NCBI GenBank assembly: GCA_003611955.1
Contig: RAZE01000007.1
Location: forward strand, 90,048-154,047
DNA from: a bacterium 1XD8-76
Lineage (GTDB): Bacteria; Bacillota; Clostridia; Lachnospirales; Lachnospiraceae
Direction of reading: 5' to 3'
Length of the DNA: 64,000 bases
The position numbers were made by a program, and so were the translations under genes. Numbering within the stretch: the first letter of the stretch is position 1; each line of letters opens with the position of its first letter. The notes beneath the pieces were generated by a model that saw only the letters and a program-made list of their open reading frames with translations, did not search any database and was not told where the DNA came from. This document shows, piece by piece, positions 7,779-16,197 of the stretch.

Positions 7779-9377
7779 TTAACTATCTGTCCGCATTTTT
7801 TCAAATTTTTCTATTATACATTCATGCCTTTTACTTTTCTTATTATAATTGATTCCTACCAAAAGTATCCTGCCCGTATATTCCTCTAATACCTGTGTAT
7901 ATTTTCGATTTTTAATCTGTTGTATTGCTGTCTCCGCTGACTGATTCCACTTAAGTTCCACAAGTAAAGCAGGCATTTCCGGATACTCTTTTTTGGGAAA
8001 AAATATCAAATCAGCAAATCCTCTGCCTGTCGGCAGCTCCCTTACCGGCTTGAAATAATACCGCATGGCTCCCAGATATGCTATGCTCAATATACTGCTC
8101 AATGCGTTTTCATCATGATAAGCTATGACTGACGCATATTCAGAATGCATGAATTCTACTGTCTGAGCTACCGTTTCACAATCCATATCCAGCGTCGCTT
8201 TGACAAGTTCTTCCGATTTTATCTGAAGTTCCATAAACTCGTTCCATCTCTCGCTTTCAACAGCATCCGTCAATTCGCTTCGGATTTCTTCGTTAGGAAT
8301 AAAAGCCGTTCGGTTCACCGAGTCATAAGCAAGATATCCAAGATGTATCAACAGTGTCAACACATCATCCTTGCTTTTAAACGTAATCATATCATTTTGA
8401 TAGGTTGTGGTTTTAACCTTTACATGTTCTCCGGCGGTCATTCTTATGATCGCGGTTTTTAAGCCGTCAAAATCCATACTGATTAACGGCATAATGGATT
8501 CGTATGTTCCTGTCTGGGACCAATAGCTCTGAAAATTCCCCCAGGTCATAACACTGACAACCGCTTTCGGATTATATACCTGACAGCCGGAAAGAAGATA
8601 CCCGTCATACCATTGCTTCACTTCGTCGAAATTCTTCTGGTACTTTTCACACAGTAATTTTACTTCGTCCTCTGTAAATCCGATATATGGGGCAAATATT
8701 TTCGCATCCAGCATCGTAAATTCGTCAAAGTTATTGAGCGCCGACTGCGTTCTCACCTTTTTAATCGGCAAAATTCCCGTCATATATACAAGACTGATAT
8801 ACTTTGTAGGTTCTGTTCCTTTAAATATACCACGGAGAAAATCGATATAGCTCTCCAGTATAATCTGGTTTGCCGCTTCATCCCGTATCAGCACATCCCA
8901 CTCATCTATGATAACAATAAACTTCCTGCCTGTAGCTGCATTGATACTTGACATAACTCCCGGCAGTGAATTTATTGTCGGAGAAACCTCTTTCGGATAC
9001 ACCTGCCGCAATTCGTCAATGGCATTTTGCTGAATATAAGAAACAACATGTTCCGCGCCACCAGCCGGATTAATACACCATTGCACATCAAAATGAATAA
9101 CATCATATTGATTCAAATATTTTGCAAAAGATTCGCTCTTACTGATTGCCAGGCCTTCAAACATTTTTTTTGAATCACAGCCTTTGCTGTAGTAAGCGGC
9201 AAGCATATTAGCGGTAATAGATTTGCCAAACCGCCGGGGACGACTATTACAAATCATTGCCTGGTTTGTATTCATTACCCGGTTTGTATACTCAAGCAGA
9301 CCTGTTTTATCAACATATATTTCCGAATTCAATGCAACCTGAAATGCACTGTTATCAGGATTTACAAATCGCCCCAT
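7779..9377 (-). CDS. AAA-ATPase-like protein with C-terminal PD-(D/E)XK nuclease domain
   Basis: Belongs to the AAA-ATPase_like plus PDDEXK_9 family, abundant in gut anaerobes; its cellular role is not established. The ATG at 9377 was chosen because AGAAGGGGG lies directly upstream, giving 532 residues. N-terminal features are the conserved NPDNSAFQ.ALNSEIYVDKTGLL entry, a P-loop variant NSRPRRFGKSITANML (about residues 45-60) and a Walker B-like FIVIIDEWDVLI. Near the C-terminus LLVELKWNQSAETAIQQI matches the PD-(D/E)XK core (E-x-K). It has its own transcription unit between decayed loci. A link to mobile or defence functions is often assumed for the family but is not shown here. Confidence 0.88.
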   Translation of the reverse strand: MGRFVNPDNSAFQVALNSEIYVDKTGLLEYTNRVMNTNQAMICNSRPRRFGKSITANMLAAYYSKGCDSKKMFEGLAISKSESFAKYLNQYDVIHFDVQWCINPAGGAEHVVSYIQQNAIDELRQVYPKEVSPTINSLPGVMSSINAATGRKFIVIIDEWDVLIRDEAANQIILESYIDFLRGIFKGTEPTKYISLVYMTGILPIKKVRTQSALNNFDEFTMLDAKIFAPYIGFTEDEVKLLCEKYQKNFDEVKQWYDGYLLSGCQVYNPKAVVSVMTWGNFQSYWSQTGTYESIMPLISMDFDGLKTAIIRMTAGEHVKVKTTTYQNDMITFKSKDDVLTLLIHLGYLAYDSVNRTAFIPNEEIRSELTDAVESERWNEFMELQIKSEELVKATLDMDCETVAQTVEFMHSEYASVIAYHDENALSSILSIAYLGAMRYYFKPVRELPTGRGFADLIFFPKKEYPEMPALLVELKWNQSAETAIQQIKNRKYTQVLEEYTGRILLVGINYNKKSKRHECIIEKFEKMRTDS

Positions 9378-9558
9378 ATTACGTGCCCCCTTCTGATCTT
9401 TTCTCATAAGCCAGCTTGTACTCGTAGCTAAGTTACATTATACTACACTTATTATAATGTGCAAAGTCTTCCACAATCAGCATAAAGAAAATTCGCAGCT
9501 TTTTCAAACGACTTTTTGCGACTATATTCAACTTTCTTCCCAATGCATGACTGCACAT

Positions 9559-9595
9559 AAAAAGACAGCAGCCATCTCCAAGACAAACTGCTGTC
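9559..9595 (-). terminator. Intrinsic terminator after the SPFH gene
   Basis: On the minus strand GACAGCAG (9595-9588) pairs perfectly with CTGCTGTC (9571-9564) and is followed by TTTTTAT. It lies just beyond the stop of the SPFH reading frame at 9603. Confidence 0.75.
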
Positions 9596-9602
9596 AAAAA
9601 TA

Positions 9603-10262
9603 TTATGCCTGCCTCCCCGTCCCCATCATCTTCCCGAGCTGCTCCACGATCCCGGCGCTGCCGTTCACGGAGATCTCGCCCACCTTCTCGCAGATCCTCT
9701 CCAGGTACTCCAACTCTTTTAACCTGTAGAGCGTCTGGTTCTCATCCATGAGTTTCGCCGTATTTAACAGGGATCTGGTGGATGCCACCTCCTCCCTTCT
9801 GGAGATGACGTTCGCCTGCGCCGTCTTCTCCGCCACAAGGACGCTGTTCATGATCTCCCTGATCTCTCCGGGCAGTATGATGTCCTTGATGCCGGCGGTG
9901 AGGAAATTCACGCAGAACATGTTCTCCCTCTCCTTTAGCGCCCCGTAGATCTCTTTGGAAATCTGCTCCTTCGCCTCCAGTATCTCATCCAGTTTGTAGT
10001 TGCCCGTGATCTCCCTTATGGCGAGCTGTACCGCAGGGTAGAGCTGCGTCTTCAGATCGGAGATTGTCGCCACGAACTCCACCGCGTCGCGCACTTTGTA
10101 CATGCAGGCTACGTTCATGCGGATACCGATCTTATCTTTCGTCAGGATCTCCTGTCCCACGATATCCAGCTCTTTCTGTTTCATGTCGATGACGGAGTAC
10201 GAGATGACATGGTTGTAGTTCCAGAAGCGGTATACTCCCTTCGAGAGGGGCTCCTGCATCAC
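9603..10262 (-). CDS. SPFH/band-7 (slipin-like) protein, N-terminally truncated, probable pseudogene
   Basis: The 219-residue frame matches the SPFH core and C-terminus of rtcB-linked-type slipins: VYRFWNYNHVISYSVIDM, GQEILTKDKIGIRMN, GIKDIILPGEIREIMN, and the conserved tail TRSLLNTAKLMDENQTLYRL. Full-length relatives carry about 130-150 more N-terminal residues. Here homology starts at codons for KRYFDNVMQEPL, and the frame is closed by TGA at 10283-10281, exactly beside a tRNA-like arm. The only start available is GTG at 10262 or the adjacent ATG, without a clear RBS. It lies downstream of rtcB on the same strand and has its own terminator. The product could still be made as a short protein, but loss of the 5' half by deletion or recombination is more likely. 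Confidence 0.7.
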   Translation of the reverse strand: MMQEPLSKGVYRFWNYNHVISYSVIDMKQKELDIVGQEILTKDKIGIRMNVACMYKVRDAVEFVATISDLKTQLYPAVQLAIREITGNYKLDEILEAKEQISKEIYGALKERENMFCVNFLTAGIKDIILPGEIREIMNSVLVAEKTAQANVISRREEVASTRSLLNTAKLMDENQTLYRLKELEYLERICEKVGEISVNGSAGIVEQLGKMMGTGRQA

Positions 10263-10266
10263 ATTG

Positions 10267-10311
10267 TCAAAGTACCGTTTTCACGGGAGGGATTTGAACC
10301 CTCGACAACAT
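10267..10311 (-). CDS. Possible 14-residue leader ORF with strong RBS
   Basis: An ATG at 10311 is preceded by AAGGAGGT with a 10-base gap and opens a frame encoding MLSRVQIPPVKTVL, then TGA. The frame reads through the tRNA-like T-arm and ends just before the SPFH frame, overlapping its first codons. It may be the surviving 5' end and RBS of the broken SPFH gene, or chance. No function is proposed. Confidence 0.3.
   Translation of the reverse strand: MLSRVQIPPVKTVL
10280..10303 (-). ncRNA. tRNA-like T-arm plus 3' acceptor strand
   Basis: On the minus strand GAGGG (10303-10299), loop TTCAAAT (10298-10292) and CCCTC (10291-10287) form a canonical 5-bp T-stem with a TTCRANY loop, followed by CCGTGAA (10286-10280) in the place of a 3' acceptor strand. 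No D-arm, anticodon arm or 5' acceptor partner (TTCACGG) is visible upstream. It could be a tRNA gene fragment left by recombination, or part of a tRNA-mimicking RNA of the kind known in RNA-repair operons. Confidence 0.4.
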
Positions 10312-10447
10312 AATCAATAATACCTCCTTAACCTTTCGTTTAGTTATATGAAATATTTATGGTATACCAGACGGCACGCCGCCGGCACCGCCGGGCAGGA
10401 GGTAACCTCCGATACCCGAGCGCTATAAATTATTTCCACAAAAATTG

Positions 10448-11680
10448 TTACCCTTTTACAACGCCCACCGTCTTCAACTTCCTCACGGACGTGACCATAT
10501 CCTGCTGCTGCGCCATAACCTGATCGATATCCTTGTAGGCGAACCGGCACTCCTCCGCCACGTCGTTCTTCTTCCGTTTGCCCAGCACGATATCCTGTTC
10601 CTTCAGATCCACCATGACCTGCTCGATACTGAACGCTTTCATGGCGCCCGATCTGGAATAACATCTGCCCGCGCCGTGGGAGGAAGTGCAGAAGGATTCC
10701 CTGTTTCCTTTTCCCTCCACCACATAGCTGTAGGAACCCATGGCGCCGGGTATCACCGCCATCTCCCCCTCCCGCACCCGGGTAGCGCCTTTTCTGTGCA
10801 CCCACACATTCTCGTCATAGTGGTTTTCAAGCGACGCATAATTGTGATGGCAGTTGATCTCCTGTCCAAATTCCACGGTATGTCCCGTGTGCTTTTCGAT
10901 CAGTTCCTTTACCGCCGCGCAGGTTTTCTCCAACATGCGCGCCCGGTTCTCGAAAGCGTAATCCATGGCAAGGTTCATCCAGTTGATGTACTGTTTTCCC
11001 TCCTCAGCTTCCACGGGCAGAAATGCCAGATGATACTCATCCTTCACATCGCTGTACCATCTCCTGTTGAGCTCCCTCGCCATCCCGTGAAAATGATCGC
11101 AGACCGCCTTTCCGAGATGACGGCTCCCGGAGTGGATCATGATACACAAAAAACCGTCCTGATCCTCCTGCAGCTCGATAAAGTGATTGCCGCCCCCCAG
11201 ACTGCCCACCTGGAAATATCCGTCGTCGATCAGCGGCAGAAGCTCCGGATTCTGTTCATACTTTTCCATCTCCTGCTTCGCGCGATCCAGTACCACAGAT
11301 TCCTGGGGCGTCTTATACCTCTCCGTATTCAGAGGGATGGACCGCATGATGTTTCCGATGATCGACTGGATCAGTGTGCCGTTCCCGGTCTGAATCCCCC
11401 GGATATCCTCCACTTTGATGTTCGTTGGCACAAAATCCATGCCGCATCCGATATCGACGCCCACCGCGTTCGGAATGACCACATCTTTCGCGGCGATCAC
11501 GCCGCCGATCGGCATACCCTTGCCCGTGTGGGTGTCCGGCATCAGGCATATCCATTTATGTAGAAAGGGAAGCTGCGACAGATGATACGCCTGTTCCAGA
11601 CAGCTGTCCTCCAGCTGACTGATATCCTTAAGCCATATCTTGATCGGAAATCTTGTCTTTTCATTGTATAATACGAACAT
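10448..11680 (-). CDS. rtcB: RtcB-family RNA ligase
   Basis: GTP- and Mn-dependent RNA ligase that joins 2',3'-cyclic-phosphate or 3'-phosphate ends to 5'-OH ends, as in repair of cleaved tRNA and other RNA. The 410-residue protein starts at 11680 behind AAAGGAGG. Family signatures are clear: MPDTHTGKGMPIGGVIA, the metal-binding Cys in GVDIGCGMDF, GGGNHFIEL, HSGSRHLGKAV, and the nucleotide-binding SSHGAGRCYSRSGA region with its His. It is divergent from two tandem WYL-domain genes and upstream of a truncated SPFH gene, a context expected for stress-induced RNA repair rather than constitutive processing. No rtcA or archease gene is adjacent. Confidence 0.93.
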   Translation of the reverse strand: MFVLYNEKTRFPIKIWLKDISQLEDSCLEQAYHLSQLPFLHKWICLMPDTHTGKGMPIGGVIAAKDVVIPNAVGVDIGCGMDFVPTNIKVEDIRGIQTGNGTLIQSIIGNIMRSIPLNTERYKTPQESVVLDRAKQEMEKYEQNPELLPLIDDGYFQVGSLGGGNHFIELQEDQDGFLCIMIHSGSRHLGKAVCDHFHGMARELNRRWYSDVKDEYHLAFLPVEAEEGKQYINWMNLAMDYAFENRARMLEKTCAAVKELIEKHTGHTVEFGQEINCHHNYASLENHYDENVWVHRKGATRVREGEMAVIPGAMGSYSYVVEGKGNRESFCTSSHGAGRCYSRSGAMKAFSIEQVMVDLKEQDIVLGKRKKNDVAEECRFAYKDIDQVMAQQQDMVTSVRKLKTVGVVKG

Positions 11681-11730
11681 ATCTGTACCTCCTTTTCTTA
11701 TATTCCATTCTGCACGTCTGAACTGTACTC

Positions 11731-11748
11731 ATTATAGGAAACATTTCC
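11731..11748 (-). promoter_or_regulatory. rtcB -10 region with overlapping inverted repeat
   Basis: Minus-strand TATAAT (11736-11731) lies 50 bases ahead of the rtcB start. Directly upstream is GGAAA-TG-TTTCC (11748-11737), a short inverted repeat placed in the promoter spacer where a repressor or activator could bind. The -35 box is weak, which fits a promoter needing activation, possibly by the divergent WYL proteins. Confidence 0.45.
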
Positions 11749-11847
11749 CACAAAATCATTTCAAAAAAGTTGCGAACTGTAGTAAAATATACGCAAAGGC
11801 AGTTTCCCGGGACTCTGCCCGTAACATTCAACGATCAGGAGAAATAT

Positions 11848-13089
11848 ATGTCCGACTTTCAGGAGCTGATCAAAAGCTTTCCAAAGACAAGAGAATACGT
11901 CCGGGACTTTTTCGTCTACGGCTTTAAGACAAGGGACGAGTTCAGGGAAAAGAGCCCCAGGACCTACGACAACGAGCGGCGGCGTCTGGAGAGCTGGCTC
12001 GGGTACTACGTACGGAAAGACCATGTCTCTAACGGCGCAAACATCTCCCTCGCCATCGACAGCAACCTCCTCGACACCAATCCGCTTTTTCAGGTCTGGA
12101 AGACGAAGAGCTTCACCGACAACGACATCGTTCTGCACTTTCTGATACTGGATCTTCTGCAGGGCGGCGGGGCGCTGACTGCCGAGGAGATCACGGAGCA
12201 CCTGCTCACCGGATATGAAGCGCTGTTCGACGTCCAGACCGTCAGAAGAAAATGCAACGCCTACGCGAAGGAAGGACTGCTGCAAAAAACAAAAGCCGGA
12301 AAGTCCGTCGTCTTTTCCCTCGACCACGCCCTCTCCGACTGGATCGGCTCCAACGACAGCATGCTGGACGCGCTATCCTTCTACCAGATGGCAGAATGCT
12401 TCGGCGTCGTCGGAAATTATCTGACGGACCAGCTTAATCACCGCAACGAAAGCTTCCGGGTGAAACACAGTTTCTGCGTACATACCCTGGAGGAGGAGAT
12501 CCTCATGAGCCTCTTAGACGCCATGAACCGGAAGACAAACGTGCATCTGGAGATGAAAAGCTCCAAAAACGGCATGACGAACACCGCGGACTGCACCCCG
12601 CTGCAAATATTCACCAGCACCCGGAGCGGCAGGCGTTTTCTGTGCAGCTATATACCCGCCAGCAAACGTTTTACCTGCCATCGCCTGGACACGGTCAGGA
12701 CTGTCACACCCCTGGAGCCTTCCCCGGAGTACGACGAACTGCTCTCCATGCTTGACCGGAACCGAAAACACCTCTGGGGTGTATCCTTCCAGGGAAACGG
12801 GAGCCGCCATCTGGACAGACTTGTTATGAAAATACAGGTTCTCGAGCCCTCCGAGCAATATATCGTCAACCGCCTGATGCAGGAAGGACGGGGCGGCACA
12901 CTCACCAGGATAGAGCAGAACGTCTATCAGTACGAGATCGAGGTTTTCGACGCCAACGAGATGCTGCCCTGGATCCGCACCTTCACCGGCAGGATCCTGT
13001 CGCTTGAATGCAGCGACAAATTGGTGGAACAGCGCTTCTATCAGGATCTGCAGGCGATGTACCGAATGTATGAGATTGATGAAGTATAA
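11848..13089 (+). CDS. WYL-domain protein, first of a tandem pair
   Basis: Predicted ligand-sensing transcription regulator. The ATG at 11848 follows AGGAG and gives 413 residues. An N-terminal helical region (KTREYVRDFFVYGFKTRDEF, then KSPRTYDNERRRLESWL) is followed by a winged-helix segment around AEEITEHLLTGYEALFDVQT. A WYL-type Sm-like domain follows (TPLQIFTSTRSGRRFLCSY, with RFTCHRLDTVRTVTPLEP), and then a C-terminal extension. It is divergent from rtcB and 27 bases upstream of a second WYL gene. WYL domains are thought to bind nucleic-acid-like or nucleotide ligands; sensing of RNA damage to control rtcB is my inference. Confidence 0.8.
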   Translation: MSDFQELIKSFPKTREYVRDFFVYGFKTRDEFREKSPRTYDNERRRLESWLGYYVRKDHVSNGANISLAIDSNLLDTNPLFQVWKTKSFTDNDIVLHFLILDLLQGGGALTAEEITEHLLTGYEALFDVQTVRRKCNAYAKEGLLQKTKAGKSVVFSLDHALSDWIGSNDSMLDALSFYQMAECFGVVGNYLTDQLNHRNESFRVKHSFCVHTLEEEILMSLLDAMNRKTNVHLEMKSSKNGMTNTADCTPLQIFTSTRSGRRFLCSYIPASKRFTCHRLDTVRTVTPLEPSPEYDELLSMLDRNRKHLWGVSFQGNGSRHLDRLVMKIQVLEPSEQYIVNRLMQEGRGGTLTRIEQNVYQYEIEVFDANEMLPWIRTFTGRILSLECSDKLVEQRFYQDLQAMYRMYEIDEV

Positions 13090-13116
13090 AAAATATACAA
13101 TGACGGGGAACAGGGA

Positions 13117-14100
13117 ATGGAACTATTTTCAGAAATATACAGCTGTTACTATCAGGTGCTGAGACACATCCTCTGCAGTCAGAGCGCTCTGGCCATGCAG
13201 GATATCCGCGCGCAGATCTGCGGCAAAGGGTTCGGGGAAAGCCTGCTCTCCATCATCCCCAAACTGGAGGACGGCACATGGAACCTTTTTAAAAAGGACG
13301 GGAATCTGTACCGCTCAAAGATCTCGTCCTCCTTCACCGTCCCCGTCTCGAACCTCGAGAGATCCTACCTCAAAGCGCTGCTCGCAGATCCCCGCATCGG
13401 ACTGTTTCTGAGCGAAGAACAGATGACATATTTGCAGAACGCTCTTGCCTCCGTCTCCCCGCTCTGGAGACCGGAGCAGTTTTACTATTTTGACCGGTTT
13501 TCGGACGGCGATCCCTACGGGGATGAAAACTACCGGTCGTGCTTCCGCACCCTGTTACAGGCGCAGAAACAGAACCGCTATGTGGATATCGACTACACCT
13601 CCCCGAAGGGTACGCGCCTGCACCACCACTATATCCCCAGCCGCTTGGAGTACTCGGTGAAAAATGACAAATTCCGGCTCCTCGCCCTGAGGCCCACTTC
13701 GTCGCTCACCGATCCGCGTTTTAAGCTGGAGATCCTCAATGTCTCCCGCATTCGGAGCGTCGAGGCGCTTAAAAAAACGCTCTCCTTCCCCGTGGACTTA
13801 AACGCCATGATCCGCCGCTCCTACTACAGAGAGCCCCTGAAACTCCGCATCGTGAACCACCGCAATGCCCTCGAGCGCGCCATGCTGCACTTCGCAAACT
13901 ATGAGAAAAATACCACAAAAATAGATGAGAACACCTACGAATGCCTCATCTACTATAATCAGGGCATGGAGACGGAACTGTTGATCGAAGTCATGTCTTT
14001 TGGTCCCATGCTCACCGTGGTCGGAAACGACAGGTTTTTAAACCTTTTGAAGGACAGACTGTACAGGCAGCGCAGCATCACGCCGCCCGTGCATCCTTAG
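13117..14100 (+). CDS. WYL-domain protein, second of a tandem pair
   Basis: Predicted regulator of 327 residues, starting at 13117 behind a GGGGAACAGGGA ribosome binding site. The N-terminal part (residues 1-70) is a small helical region suited to DNA binding. The central WYL domain is visible as NRYVDIDYTSPKGTRLHHHY, then SRLEYSVKNDKFRLLALR, then KLEILNVSRIRSVEAL; a C-terminal WCX-like extension ends with EVMSFGPMLTVVGNDRFLNL. It is in an operon with the first WYL gene, so the two may work as a heteromer. Its last 23 bases overlap the convergent DUF1801 gene. The family is fairly sure; the target is inferred from its position beside rtcB. Confidence 0.8.
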   Translation: MELFSEIYSCYYQVLRHILCSQSALAMQDIRAQICGKGFGESLLSIIPKLEDGTWNLFKKDGNLYRSKISSSFTVPVSNLERSYLKALLADPRIGLFLSEEQMTYLQNALASVSPLWRPEQFYYFDRFSDGDPYGDENYRSCFRTLLQAQKQNRYVDIDYTSPKGTRLHHHYIPSRLEYSVKNDKFRLLALRPTSSLTDPRFKLEILNVSRIRSVEALKKTLSFPVDLNAMIRRSYYREPLKLRIVNHRNALERAMLHFANYEKNTTKIDENTYECLIYYNQGMETELLIEVMSFGPMLTVVGNDRFLNLLKDRLYRQRSITPPVHP

Positions 14101-14503
14101 CATCTAATTGGCGGTACACATCTTTGCCTGTATTGATACATTTAAAAACGAGCAATGCTTTTTCATATGGAAAATAAACAGCATTTTTCCTGGTGCCAAA
14201 TCCGTTTAACTCACAGGAAAACTCCTCTATGGCTTCCATCCCCGCATAAAAGCTGACATGCTCTTTGCAGGCGGAAAAAGAGATAGTTTTTCCTTCCTTT
14301 TCATAAACAGGCATACTCCACGATATCCGTTCATTTACTCCCGGAACACTATTTCGTATTATCGTCCTCATTTCCGTCAAATGAGGACGTGCTTTTGACG
14401 GTTGCGACTCAATATATTCCAACACTGTCTCAGGAGCTTTTCCGCAATAATGCCCCTGATTTGTCCTTTTAAATTCTCTCCCGCATTTCGGACATATCCA
14501 CAT
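14078..14503 (-). CDS. Zinc-ribbon plus DUF1801 protein
   Basis: A 141-residue protein with an N-terminal zinc-ribbon-like motif (MWICPKCGREFKRTNQGHYCG, ligands Cys-x2-Cys and a later His/Cys) followed by a DUF1801 (YdhG/frataxin-like fold) domain: ISWSMPVYEKEGKTISFSAC and HVSFYAGMEAIEEF. DUF1801 relatives have been called iron chaperones, but the function is weakly supported. The start at 14503 has a GGGAGAAAAGAT upstream region. It overlaps the end of the second WYL gene by 23 bases in convergent orientation. A close paralogue with an extra N-terminal domain lies at 30810-31490. Confidence 0.8.
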   Translation of the reverse strand: MWICPKCGREFKRTNQGHYCGKAPETVLEYIESQPSKARPHLTEMRTIIRNSVPGVNERISWSMPVYEKEGKTISFSACKEHVSFYAGMEAIEEFSCELNGFGTRKNAVYFPYEKALLVFKCINTGKDVYRQLDAKDARAA

Positions 14504-14563
14504 ATCTTTTCTCCCTTCGAGTTCCCAAATACAGATTTAATCCAGACAAAGATTTCACATAAA

Positions 14564-14949
14564 TCATCCATAATATGTCCTTTCCAGAAAATCATCCACA
14601 ACCCGTCCAATGGATTTTTGCAGCAATTCCTCCAAAATCTGCCCTGCCTCCTCCCGAGCCTCAAGCTGGGCGGTCTTGCACTGGCACGGTCGGTTCGCCC
14701 ATGCGTTGCCGAACTGCATAAAGGAGGTAACCTTCGTCACAGTCTTCGCGCGATGGATAACCGCATTATAAATAATATGATCGATCTCTTTGGAAAGCCG
14801 CACATACTCATCCCAGGTCACCACCTGTGTCGCAGCCTCCAGGCCGGGGGGGCAGGCGGGATAATTCGCGTTCCAACTGCACTTTGTATTCTCCCGCTTC
14901 ATCCACCAGCAAAACAGCTATTTTGTCAAAATGGATTATCGCTGGCTCC
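14564..14949 (-). pseudogene. Frameshifted hypothetical gene
   Basis: Two overlapping minus-strand frames look like parts of one protein. The upstream frame encodes FDKIAVLLVDEAGEYKVQLE then RELSRLP; the downstream frame continues GLEAATQVVTWDEYVRLSKE and runs to a stop at 14564 through a conserved-looking tail with CQCKTAQLEAREEAGQILEE. They cross at a run of seven C on the minus strand (14852-14846), a typical slippage site. The downstream frame alone could use an ATG at 14902 for 112 residues, but its first codons would be the out-of-frame shadow. I do not recognise the family. A sequencing error or a recent mutation at the C7 run would explain it. Confidence 0.5.
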
Positions 14950-15495
14950 GTAGCCAAAGTTGACGACCGTGCTCTCTCCGTAAGCCTCCCAGACCTCCAG
15001 ATAATCCTTCTCCGCGACATTCTCCTTCATGCCGTTCTCCCCTGTGCGCATATAGGAAGCGTTTCCGTCCGCGTCAAAGGTTTCCTCGTACTGCGAGGAT
15101 CGCCACCGCAGATTTTTGCGGTCAAACTCATAGACCGCAACGCAGTGCTCTCCGGCCGTATAAATACATTTATCCCCATAGCTGACCGGATAGGCCGTCC
15201 CCAGACTCTCTATCTGCTCCAGCGTATAGATCGTCCTGTCCACACAATAATATACTCTGCAATATAGCGCCGCGTCATGTCCGTTGCCGTCGTCATAGGT
15301 CATATCCGTAGTAAACAAAACATCGTTTTTTTCATCGATATCCTGCAGAGAAAACTGCTCCTCATCCCCGAGTCCTGCAATGATATCTCCGTACATTTCT
15401 TCATTATTCTCCGCTCCGCTGTTTCCGCATCCCGACAACAAAAACATAACCATCACCAATATCAGCAACAGATGTCCGTAATTATATTTTTTCAT
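14926..15495 (-). CDS. Lipoprotein of unknown function
   Basis: 189 residues starting at 15495 with a lipoprotein signal peptide: MKKYNYGHLLLILVMVMFLL followed by the lipobox LLSGC, so Cys22 or nearby would be lipidated. The mature part is acidic with a DEEQFSLQDIDEKNDVLFTT region and no recognised domain. It is 29 bases downstream of the membrane XRE regulator gene and probably co-transcribed with it, so the regulator may control or respond to this surface protein. The product should sit on the outer face of the cytoplasmic membrane. Confidence 0.75.
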   Translation of the reverse strand: MKKYNYGHLLLILVMVMFLLSGCGNSGAENNEEMYGDIIAGLGDEEQFSLQDIDEKNDVLFTTDMTYDDGNGHDAALYCRVYYCVDRTIYTLEQIESLGTAYPVSYGDKCIYTAGEHCVAVYEFDRKNLRWRSSQYEETFDADGNASYMRTGENGMKENVAEKDYLEVWEAYGESTVVNFGYGASDNPF

Positions 15496-15524
15496 CCTTC
15501 TTTATCCTTCCGGCATACCGCCCG

Positions 15525-16046
15525 TCATCTCTTCCTGCTTCCCCAAATATAACACAGGCACAGTACAACTCCCACCGCTCCCGCCAGAATGGCCGGAATC
15601 AACAGTCCTCCATAATTCATCGGCGCCGCCTCATAGTTTCCGGTCACCATGTACCGGTACAAAATATACTCCAGGCTTACCGCAGCGCTCTCCAGCATCC
15701 TCTCAAATCCCGTCAGAAGAATGCCGATCGCCAGAAACAAAAACCCGCTGCACAACAACAGGTTCATCCTTCTGTTGTGGACGTTGATCCGCACCATATC
15801 CTCCAGTGTGATCTGTGTACCTTTCTTTTCCACAAAGTCCGCCTCCTCTCCTTTTTCCAACAGCAATTCTTCCAAAGAAGTCTGAAACAGAACGGAAAGC
15901 CTGACCACGCTCTCCACATCCGGCATCCCGGTGCCATTCTCCCACTTTGACAGTGTCTGCCTGGAAATATTCAGCTTTTCCGACAACTGTTCCTGCGTCA
16001 TGCCGGAAAGCTTCCGCAGCTGATAGATCTTTTTTCCCAATTCCAT
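15525..16046 (-). CDS. XRE-family regulator with C-terminal membrane segments
   Basis: 173 residues. An N-terminal Cro/CI helix-turn-helix (IYQLRKLSGMTQEQLSEKLN, then ISRQTLSKWENGTGMPDVES) is followed by a linker and two hydrophobic segments: LLLCSGFLFLAIGILLTG, and LLIPAILAGAVGVVLCLCYI near the C-terminus. Membrane-tethered XRE proteins like this are common in Lachnospiraceae. The start at 16046 follows a GGAGCGTGCAG region, a fair RBS. It is the first gene of a two-gene unit with the lipoprotein. It probably binds near its own promoter; the signal is unknown. Confidence 0.85.
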   Translation of the reverse strand: MELGKKIYQLRKLSGMTQEQLSEKLNISRQTLSKWENGTGMPDVESVVRLSVLFQTSLEELLLEKGEEADFVEKKGTQITLEDMVRINVHNRRMNLLLCSGFLFLAIGILLTGFERMLESAAVSLEYILYRYMVTGNYEAAPMNYGGLLIPAILAGAVGVVLCLCYIWGSRKR

Positions 16047-16197
16047 TCTGCACGCTCCTTTTCTTCCTCCGTTTGGATCGACCCGCGCATGCCCGGCTCT
16101 CTCCCTGCTGACATCATTTTATCCCGATACAGGCAAAAAAGTAAAGCAACAGACGCTTACATTCTCGCCCCACATCTTTACAGAACAGGCTTTCGGC

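Noticed and set aside
7779..9377. Defence-island ATPase-nuclease system
   Set aside because: The AAA/PD-(D/E)XK family is widespread without proven defence function, and no other defence gene adjoins it.
10240..10450. A complete tRNA gene between rtcB and the SPFH gene
   Set aside because: Only the T-arm and a 3' acceptor-like strand are present; no D-arm, anticodon arm or 5' acceptor strand could be found.
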